Shown piece after piece: positions 1 through 5,441 of a stretch of DNA of 9,095 nucleotides (position 1 is its first letter; every line of letters starts with the position of its first letter). A program made the position numbers and the translations under genes. The stretch spans positions 1 to 9,095 of the forward strand of contig CAZJYI010000285.1 of NCBI GenBank assembly GCA_964550025.1, given 5' to 3'. Source of the DNA: CAZJYI01 sp964550025 (GTDB lineage: Bacteria > Verrucomicrobiota > Kiritimatiellia > UBA8416 > CAYOBW01). The notes below the pieces were generated by a model. It ran no database searches. It was not told the DNA's origin and saw only the letters and a list, made by a program, of their open reading frames with translations.

Positions 1-2184
1 CCCCCCCCCACCGCCAGGTCAGCACACCCATCGCCCGTCCACTCCCCCATTGCCGGCGCCGGGTTTGTGATTCCCGCCCACACCGACGCCAACCCCGCAA
101 AGTTCGTTGTCCGCTCCACCAGGTTCATCACCTGCGGCGAGCCGGCGTTCTCGAACACTCGCATGACGCCGTTCGATCCACCCACAAACAGATCCAGATC
201 CCCGTCGCCGTCCCAGTCCCCGACGGCCGGATGGGAGTTGGCGGCGAGGGTCACTGTTCCCGTGGCGGGCGGCGAAGATGAGAAGATCGCTCGCGGCACG
301 CCATCCGCCAGCCCCTGGACGACGCGGGGATGGAACTGCAGGTTGACCGTGACCGGTGTCGACAGCACGAACGAAAAACCGCCGTCGTCGATTTCGTTGC
401 GGACGCCGGGGTGGTAGTCGCGGCGCAGTTCTTCGGCGAGCTCGAAGCCGTCGGCGTCGCCGTCGTGCGCGCCGCTATGGTTCGTGTTGCCGAAATAGTT
501 GTACTCCAGCCAGTCGAGCAGCCCGTCGCTGTCCGTGTCCTGCGCGGCGGGCACATAGTGTGCTTCGGCAACCGAGTTGCTCAGGAAGTCGAACGTGAAC
601 CCGCTCAAAGCCCGTCCGGCAACATCGCGCTGCTCGTGACCGTTCAGCATCCAGTATGCGAAGTAGTACCCCGATGCCGGTCCGTAGACCGGGCCGACGG
701 TCACGTCTGTGCCGCGCGGCAGGATCTCCTCCACGGTCGGCAGGATCCCCTCGGGCGCGCTGCGTTCCGTGTAGACCGCCAGGTTCGTGTCGGCAATGAC
801 GCGGGAGGGTGGCGAGAGCACGAGCGAAAAACCGCCGTCGTCGATCTCGTTGCGTAGGTTCGGATGGTAGTCGCGGCGCAGCTCTTCGGCCAGGTCGAAA
901 CCATCGGTGTCCAGGTCGGCGGACGCATCGTGGTTGGTGTCCCCGTAGTAGTTGTATTCCATCCAGTCCTTGAGCCCGTCCGCGTCGTCATCGGCCGCGG
1001 AAAGCACGTAGAAGGCTTCGGCCAGCGTGTTGCTCCGGATGACGAAATCGAAATGGCTCAGTGCGCGACCGACGAGATCGGTCTGCGTTACGCCGTTCAG
1101 TTCCCAGAAGCAGAACGAGTAGCCCCCATTGGCGCCGTACGTGTCCGCGATGGTGTTGGTGGTGCCGCGGGGGATGATCTGCTCGGCCGTGGTGATGACG
1201 CCTTCCGGATCGCTCTGCCTGGTGTAGATCACCAGGTTGGTGTTGGCGATGACGCGCGTGGGGGGCGAGAGCACGAGGGAGAAGCCGCCGTCGTCGATCG
1301 CGTTGCGCACGCGCGGGTGATAGTCGCGCCGCAGCTCCTCGGCCAGGTCGAACCCGTCGCCGTCGATGTCCGCGGAAGGCGCGTGATTGGTCGCGCCGAA
1401 GTAGTTCAATTCCATCCAGTCGAGCAGCCCGTCGCCGTCCGCATCCTGGCTGGTCGGCACGTAGTGCGCTTCGGCTACGGTGTTGGTGCGCAGGTTGAAC
1501 GACAGGTGGCTCAATGCGCGGCCAGCGACGTCGGTCTGGGCGACGTCGTTGAGGGTCCAGAGACAGAACGTGTAGCCACCAACGGCGCCGTAGGTGTCGG
1601 CGATCGTGATCGGTGTGCCGTTGGTCAGGACGTCGTCACGGGTGGTGCGCAGACCGAGCGGGTCGGAGCGTTCGAGGTAGGTCAGCAGGTTCGTGTCGAG
1701 AATCGTGCGAGCGGGCGGGGAGAGCACGAGGGAGAAGCCGCCGTCGTCGATCCGGTTGGTCAGGCCGGGATGGTAATCGCGGCGGTATTCCTCGGCGAGG
1801 TCGAAGCCGTCGCCATCGGTGTCGGCGGTGGCGGGGCTGTTGGTACCGGCCAGCAGGTGGACCTCGAACCAGTCGGGCACCCCGTCGCCATCGGCGTCGA
1901 GGGAGGACTGCACGTGATGGCAGACGGCGGTGGAGAGCTGGAGGAGGCGAAAAGTGACGGGCGAGAAGCCGCGGCCGAGAAGGTCGCGCTGCTCTCCCCT
2001 GTTGATGGCCCAGTGGGTGAAATGGTAGCCGTTGGTGTGTTGGCGGACGTCGTAAGTGGTGACATCCGTGCCCACTTCGACCGGATCGCTCCGCGTGGGA
2101 TAGAGCCCGAGTGGTGCGCTCTGCTGGTGGAAGTGGACGGTGTCGGCGAACAGGAGGGTGGGGAGGAGGGAGAGGAGAAGGCAT
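1..2184 (-). CDS. Secreted tandem-repeat protein (InlB-B-like plus TSP3-like repeats, then FG-GAP/VCBS); 3' end outside window, start unresolved
   Basis: One minus-strand frame stays open from just after a TAA at 2255-2253 to the left edge (about 726 codons from 2180). It begins with a hydrophobic stretch, LLLSLLPTLLFA, typical of a signal peptide ending before DTVHF. Four repeats of about 151 residues follow (nt 2144 to about 351). Each has a half ending in GGY-F-W and AEAHYV-like strands, resembling divergent InlB B-repeats, then a calcium-type D-x-D-x-DG-x-x-DW motif, then RRDYHP and IDDGGFSLVLSPP. After that come FG-GAP/VCBS-like segments (GDWDGDGDLDLFVGG, nt about 225-180; GEWTGDGCADLAVGG, nt 45-3). 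The likely role is extracellular adhesion or matrix structure, inferred from domains only. No ATG, GTG, TTG or CTG lies in frame between the upstream stop and the signal peptide. The ATG at 2184 is one base out of frame, so the gene may be frameshifted or carry a sequence error. Confidence 0.8.
351..2144 (-). repeat. Four coding tandem repeats with exact 453-bp period
   Basis: The plus-strand word CCGTCGTCGAT, which encodes IDDG on the minus strand, occurs at 1741, 1288, 835 and 382, each 453 bp apart. A second anchor, the Arg-Arg codons before DYHP, occurs at 1780, 1327, 874 and 421, again exactly 453 bp apart. The units are roughly 2144-1698, 1697-1245, 1244-792 and 791-351. The first unit is two codons shorter near its N-terminal edge. 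Each unit encodes an InlB-B-like beta segment, a calcium-binding-type loop followed by NYFG-TNH, a second DG-DGFDLAEE loop, RRDYHP and IDDGGFS. The units differ by many substitutions but show no indels across three intervals, which points to selection for repeat length. Confidence 0.92.
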
Positions 2185-2202
2185 GAACGTTCTCGTGAGG
2201 GT

Positions 2203-2460
2203 GTTCGTAGTGCCCCCGTGAGGGGGTATCTTCCGTGGCGAGGGATATGCCCTTACGGGCACACTACGAACGTTGGAGCGCGTGTGTCTTTCGCCTTGGT
2301 TCGTAGTGCCCCCGTGAGGGGGTATCTTCCGTGGCGAGGGATATGCCCTTACGGGCACACTACGAACGTTGGCGTGCGTGTCTCTTTCGCATCGGCTCGT
2401 AGTGCCCCCGTCAGGGGGTATCTCCGTTCCGGGATATGCCCTTACGGGCACACTACGAAC
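2203..2460. repeat. BIME-like array: three inverted REP pairs, 96-bp period
   Basis: Six REP elements of 27 bp alternate in orientation: 2203-2229 (+), 2245-2271 (-), 2299-2325 (+), 2341-2367 (-), 2395-2421 (+), 2434-2460 (-). The plus copies start at 2203, 2299 and 2395, exactly 96 bp apart. Each reads G-(T/C)-TCGTAGTG followed by a short stem-loop (CCCCC, loop GTGA or GTCA, GGGGG); the minus copies carry TGCCC, loop GTAA, GGGCA. The GTAG tetranucleotide 5' of the hairpin is the signature of REPs recognised by RAYT transposases. The array lies between the stop of the transposase gene and the 5' end of the left gene, ending about 18 bp from the ATG at 2184. Confidence 0.9.
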
Positions 2461-2470
2461 GGTTGTGCCG

Positions 2471-3067
2471 TTAGAGGTCATCCCACCCTTTTCCATAGTG
2501 ATCGACGGGGTATTCATGCCACCATTGCTTCAGCGTATCCCTGCCGACTTCCTCAAGATACGTGTGCAAGCTGCTCCAGGGCCATTGTCGTGAGTCCTTC
2601 GCGCACTTGTGCCGTACTGGGTTGGCGTGGATGTAGTTTACGCTGGCGAAATAGTGCCGTTCGTTGCGGATACGCCTGTCGGCGAAGCGATGCCACACCT
2701 TGCGCCCCGGTGCGCCGTCCTCGCGGTTCCATTGCGTGGACTTGCCGTTGTTGAGCCGTCCGACCAGGGGGCGCAGGTCGGGCAATGCCACGGAGGCAAG
2801 CACATGCCAGTGGTTGGGCAGGACTACCCAGGCGCGCACATCCGCGTCTGCCTCCTCGAACGCCGCAAGCAGGGCCTCGCGCCATTCGTCGCGCCGCGCG
2901 GGCGTTGCCAGCAGCGACTGGTGTTGATAGCAGGTTCCCGTGAGCATGTAGACCGTCCGGTCGATGCCAAAGTGCGGCGGCGAGTGCCACGGCCGCTTCA
3001 GGCGCTTGCGCTCTCTCAGCACCTCTTCGCGCCGCCTCTCTGTCATCTGACGCGCTTTGTATGGCAT
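2471..3067 (-). CDS. REP-associated tyrosine transposase (RAYT, Y1/IS200-like)
   Basis: The 198-residue product is a single-domain HUH endonuclease of the TnpA-REP/Y1 family, which nicks and moves REP hairpins as single-stranded DNA. Visible hallmarks are a basic N-terminal segment with the RPWHSPPHF motif, the metal-binding HUH motif LPNHWHVLA (His86 and His88), the region RHYFASVNYIHANPVRH with Tyr145 as the probable nucleophile, and WPWSSL near residue 162. The length is normal for a complete family member and nothing is truncated. The ATG at 3067 is chosen because AGGAG lies just upstream (3076-3072). The frame continues upstream to 3139, but that extension translates REP sequence and lacks family similarity. 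The gene stands alone between REP hairpins on both sides, the classic RAYT arrangement, so those REPs are the likely substrate. It may be domesticated rather than freely mobile, as no IS ends are seen. Confidence 0.93.
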   Translation of the reverse strand: MPYKARQMTERRREEVLRERKRLKRPWHSPPHFGIDRTVYMLTGTCYQHQSLLATPARRDEWREALLAAFEEADADVRAWVVLPNHWHVLASVALPDLRPLVGRLNNGKSTQWNREDGAPGRKVWHRFADRRIRNERHYFASVNYIHANPVRHKCAKDSRQWPWSSLHTYLEEVGRDTLKQWWHEYPVDHYGKGWDDL

Positions 3068-3076
3068 CTCTCTCCT
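3068..3076 (-). promoter_or_regulatory. Ribosome binding site of the RAYT gene
   Basis: On the minus strand GAGGAGAGAG directly precedes the ATG at 3067. This decides the start against the longer frame beginning at 3139, whose first 24 residues come from REP DNA. Confidence 0.7.
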
Positions 3077-3078
3077 CG

Positions 3079-3105
3079 GTTCGTAGTGCCCCCGTAAGGG
3101 GGTAC
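3079..3105 (+). repeat. REP element next to RAYT start
   Basis: This copy reads GTTCGTAGTG, then CCCCC, loop GTAA, GGGGG and TAC. It matches the plus copies of the array at 2203-2460, sits 11 bp upstream of the RAYT ATG, and would form a hairpin in its leader. Confidence 0.88.
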
Positions 3106-3114
3106 TCCCCAGCG

Positions 3115-3203
3115 GTTCGTAGTGTGCCCGTAAGGGCATACTCCCTGTTGTTCAGAGCACCCTCTCGTGGCGAGGGATATGCCCTCACGGGCGCACTACG
3201 AAC
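3115..3203. repeat. Inverted REP pair upstream of RAYT
   Basis: A plus REP at 3115-3141 (stem TGCCC, loop GTAA, GGGCA) faces a minus REP at 3177-3203 (stem read on the minus strand CGCCC, loop GTGA, GGGCA, with one outer mismatch). The 35 bp between them end in TGGCGAGGG, a word also found in the loops of the 96-bp array. Confidence 0.87.
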
Positions 3204-3222
3204 ATGGGCTTCCCGCATCGCG

Positions 3223-3248
3223 GTTTGTCGTTCCGCCGTGAGGCGGTC
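3223..3248 (+). repeat. Divergent REP element downstream of the NHL gene
   Basis: This copy reads GTTTGTCGTT, then CCGCC, loop GTGA, GGCGG. The tetranucleotide has become GTCG, yet the stem is perfect with different base pairs from the other copies. It lies 16 bp beyond the stop codon of the NHL gene, so it could act as an mRNA 3' hairpin. No T-run follows, so it is not called a terminator. Confidence 0.7.
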
Positions 3249-3264
3249 CCTCGCCTCGCATGCT

Positions 3265-4959
3265 CTACTCCTTCACCACCCACCACCCATCCGCGTCGGT
3301 CGAGCCGGTGTCGAAGCCGAACTCGTTGACCTTTCTCGGGACGCCGGTCGGGAGCTTGTAGCGCGGGTCCCATTTCGTGATCGATCCCGGCGTGCTGGCC
3401 TCGCGCGCCTGCAGCAGTTCGTCGGTTGTGGCCTCGCTTATGCCGAGGAGGTCGAACAGGAACTCGCGGCCGCGTGTCTCTGTGCCGCCGTCGTCCGCCA
3501 GCAGCTCGCCGTCGTAGCCGCTACCGGCCGTCCCGCGCACCTCTCCGTCCGCCAGGCTTACCGCCGTGTTCCCCGACGCGATGACCCAGAACCAGAGGTT
3601 GAGGAGATCGTTCTCGGTGATCGGGTAGCGGTTGATCGTCAACGCCGGGTTCCCGTCCACGGCGGGCATGTGCAGCCAGTGGATATCCAGCAGCTTGCGG
3701 TCGTCCTTTGCCAGGATCGCGATGCGAATATCCCCATAGTCCACATCCCAATCCGCCCCCACGTTCCAACTGATCCGATTCGTCACCCCAACCGTCACGT
3801 TCGTCCCAACATTCGCCTCCGTGCCGTCGACCAGCGTGTGCATGGGAAGGCACGAGGCGAGAGAGGGCGTGGCGTTGGTGAAGACGAGGGGGTAGGCGGT
3901 GACGGCGGGGGTGTCGTTGTCCGTGACTATGTAGTCTATGTCGAGTATTCCAGTGCCCGGTGTTTGAGTTAGGAGTGAGACCTCGGCTTTGGGTGCACAG
4001 TTGGTGTAGACCTGTGGTGATCCAAGGGTCCGGAAGATCTGGTGGAAAACCTCAATGCGGCGTATGCTACCCCCGTGGTCATAGTCAGCGATATAGATCC
4101 GGGAACCCCATGGGGCAATGGCGAGAGGGTGAGCCGCCAACGGACCGTTGTCGCTGACATGCCGCCAGACTTCGCGACCCTCCTTGTCATAGACGATGAG
4201 GTGACATGGGCTATTGTTCCAAGGATAGCAGGACAACGCGTATACGTACGCCTCATCGACGGCAATATTGAACTTGTCGTGCGTGTAGTGTCCCCGCCAT
4301 TCGCGTACATACTTGCCTTGCTTTGTGTATACCTTGACGCGTGGCAGAAAGTCTGCGTCACGGCCGTCAGAAACGTAGACAAACGTCTCATCCACGGCGA
4401 TGCTGATAGGGCTTTCGAACTGTTCTGGCAGGGGGCCACCCTCGCCCCACATGCGCACGAATGTACCGTCTTTCCGGTGGACCGATACGCGGCACGCCAG
4501 TCTGTCACAAACATAGATGTAGCTCGTGTCTGCCGCGATTCCACGGGGTTCCAGAAACTCGTTGGGGTTGGTGCCCCGTTCACCCCACCTGAAAAGAAAC
4601 GTCCCGTCGTTCTTGAGAACTTGGATGCGATGGTTGTACCGGTCTGCCACGTAGAGACGATTGCCAACAAGTGCGATGGCATTAGGAACGTGGAATTGCT
4701 CGTTTCCGGCACCAAGCGATCCAAAACGCGCAAGCTCCGCTCTCGTGTGGCGATCATAGACGATGATTCCGTTCGTTGCCGTCCCCACGTACACTCTGGC
4801 GTCGTCGACGGCTATTGAGTACGAGTCCCTGTAAGGATGCCGCCACCCGTTGCCTTCTTCCCACACCCACTGATCCTGCGGCGCCTTCCACGCCATTCCG
4901 GTTCCCGCCAGCATCAGGGTCAGGCACGCGGTCATCATCAGTGACATCCGTGTTCTCAT
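3265..4959 (-). CDS. Exported NHL-repeat beta-propeller protein with unknown C-terminal domain
   Basis: The 564-residue product starts with a signal peptide (MRTRMSLMMTACLTLMLAG, cleavage likely after GMA near residue 23). Residues about 46-310 form six NHL blades, with recurring motifs such as NAIALVGNRLYVADRYNHRI, RGIAADTSYIYVCDR, SIAVDETFVYVSD and NIAVDEAYVYAL, and D-G-T-F turns between blades. This fold usually presents a binding surface for protein or glycan and is less often catalytic. Residues about 318-564 contain a beta-rich segment (ILDIDYIVTDND, TNVTVGVTNRISWNVGADWD) and end in DADGWWVVKE; I do not recognise this domain. The ATG at 4959 is chosen because it starts the signal peptide and has AGGAG at 4974-4970, 10 bases upstream. 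A longer frame from 5121 reads through a REP and is rejected. A promoter candidate lies at 5093-5121. The protein is probably periplasmic, outer-surface or secreted; its ligand is unknown. Confidence 0.88.
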   Translation of the reverse strand: MRTRMSLMMTACLTLMLAGTGMAWKAPQDQWVWEEGNGWRHPYRDSYSIAVDDARVYVGTATNGIIVYDRHTRAELARFGSLGAGNEQFHVPNAIALVGNRLYVADRYNHRIQVLKNDGTFLFRWGERGTNPNEFLEPRGIAADTSYIYVCDRLACRVSVHRKDGTFVRMWGEGGPLPEQFESPISIAVDETFVYVSDGRDADFLPRVKVYTKQGKYVREWRGHYTHDKFNIAVDEAYVYALSCYPWNNSPCHLIVYDKEGREVWRHVSDNGPLAAHPLAIAPWGSRIYIADYDHGGSIRRIEVFHQIFRTLGSPQVYTNCAPKAEVSLLTQTPGTGILDIDYIVTDNDTPAVTAYPLVFTNATPSLASCLPMHTLVDGTEANVGTNVTVGVTNRISWNVGADWDVDYGDIRIAILAKDDRKLLDIHWLHMPAVDGNPALTINRYPITENDLLNLWFWVIASGNTAVSLADGEVRGTAGSGYDGELLADDGGTETRGREFLFDLLGISEATTDELLQAREASTPGSITKWDPRYKLPTGVPRKVNEFGFDTGSTDADGWWVVKE

Positions 4960-4969
4960 GGTATGGTGT

Positions 4970-4974
4970 CTCCT
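4970..4974 (-). promoter_or_regulatory. Ribosome binding site of the NHL gene
   Basis: AGGAG on the minus strand lies 10 bases before the ATG at 4959. It supports that start, whose first residues form a good signal peptide. Confidence 0.65.
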
Positions 4975-5013
4975 GTTTGGTTCAGTCTTGGTATCAGGTG
5001 TTCTCTCGCCTCG

Positions 5014-5055
5014 GTTTGTAGTGCGCCCGTAAGGGCGTATCTCCCTAGTACGAAC
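5014..5055 (+). repeat. REP element plus a partial inverted partner in the NHL gene leader
   Basis: The full REP at 5014-5040 reads GTTTGTAGTG, then CGCCC, loop GTAA, GGGCG and TAT. Directly after it, CTAGTACGAAC (5045-5055) resembles the end of an inverted REP whose hairpin has been lost. If the promoter candidate at 5093-5121 is used, the hairpin lies in the 5' untranslated leader, about 55 bases from the start codon. Confidence 0.8.
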
Positions 5056-5092
5056 GGGGGATGGTGCGCAGCCATTCCCAATTGAGGTCCAC

Positions 5093-5121
5093 ATCTTAGG
5101 ATTGGCAACGCCGAAAGTCAA
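5093..5121 (-). promoter_or_regulatory. Candidate sigma70-type promoter for the NHL gene
   Basis: On the minus strand TTGACT (5121-5116) is followed by a 17-base spacer and TAAGAT (5098-5093). That matches 5 of 6 and 4 of 6 consensus positions with ideal spacing. Transcription would start near 5086 and give a leader of about 125 bases. Promoter consensus in this lineage is not known from the window, so the call rests on generic bacterial rules. Confidence 0.45.
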
Positions 5122-5441
5122 ACCCGCCTCGTCCCCTCTCTCTTCTCAGTCGCCGTGGGGGGCGGGATTATTCCCGGGGTATGCGGGCATGGGGCTTGGG
5201 CAAGGTCGTTCGTGGACGCTCCCGCCGCCACCGGGCTCGCCCCGGTGGAGCGAAGACAGGCCTCGGTCAACTCAATGGGACCAGGTCTCCTGAGCCCGTT
5301 TATGCGCGAGGGAAGCGCGCGGCTCTCTCCTCGCTCGTCCCGGGCTCAGGGGCGGTGTTCGCCGTTTGTAGCGTGCAATCAGCGATCACGGCTCCACCGG
5401 GGCGAGCCCGGTGGTGGCCGCCCCTCGCCTCGCACGTTCCC
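5122..5441. other. Non-coding interval between the peptidase-like and NHL genes
   Basis: No reading frame here looks like protein, and the frames crossing it are out-of-frame readings of flanking genes or palindromes. It holds the nested inverted-repeat element at 5227-5418. I see no tRNA, rRNA or recognisable ncRNA. Confidence 0.6.
5227..5418. repeat. Nested inverted-repeat element, second palindrome family
   Basis: Two hairpins, CCACCGGG-CTCGC-CCCGGTGG at 5228-5248 and CCACCGGG-GCGAG-CCCGGTGG at 5394-5414, are inverted copies of each other. Their similarity extends into the flanks as GGAGC at the inner edge of the left copy and GCTCC at the inner edge of the right. About 140 bp lie between them and contain an inner inverted repeat, CCTGAGCCCG (5289-5298) against CGGGCTCAGG (5341-5350). 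The arrangement resembles a REP pair (BIME) or a small non-autonomous MITE-like element. The copy nearest the large gene starts 24 bases after its stop codon, but no T-run follows. Confidence 0.7.

Noticed and set aside
864..2186. 440-codon plus-strand open frame opposite the left gene
   Set aside because: It is the antisense of the 453-bp coding repeats. Its protein is low-complexity Val/Gly-rich with no domain, while the minus frame gives coherent repeats and motifs.
2203..2460. CRISPR array
   Set aside because: The 96-bp units contain internal inverted hairpin pairs and near-identical spacers rather than unique ones. The neighbouring RAYT explains them as REPs.
1636..2517. Minus-strand frame of 293 codons containing the ATG at 2184
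   Set aside because: Its first part translates REP repeats (VRSVPVRAYPS repeated) and the rest is Pro/Arg-rich. It is out of frame with the clear repeat protein.
3068..3139. Longer start of the RAYT gene at 3139
   Set aside because: The extra 24 residues are encoded by REP DNA, and a good ribosome site precedes the ATG at 3067.
2553..3218. Minus-strand frame overlapping the transposase
   Set aside because: It is a +1 shadow of the RAYT gene, begins within REP sequence and has Ala/Arg-rich content.
4960..5121. Longer start of the NHL gene at 5121
   Set aside because: The extension reads through a REP and hides the signal peptide. The ATG at 4959 has a ribosome site.
5394..5414. Rho-independent terminator of the large gene
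   Set aside because: A strong hairpin is present but no T-run follows on the minus strand, and an inverted copy exists 140 bp away, so it is better called a repeat.
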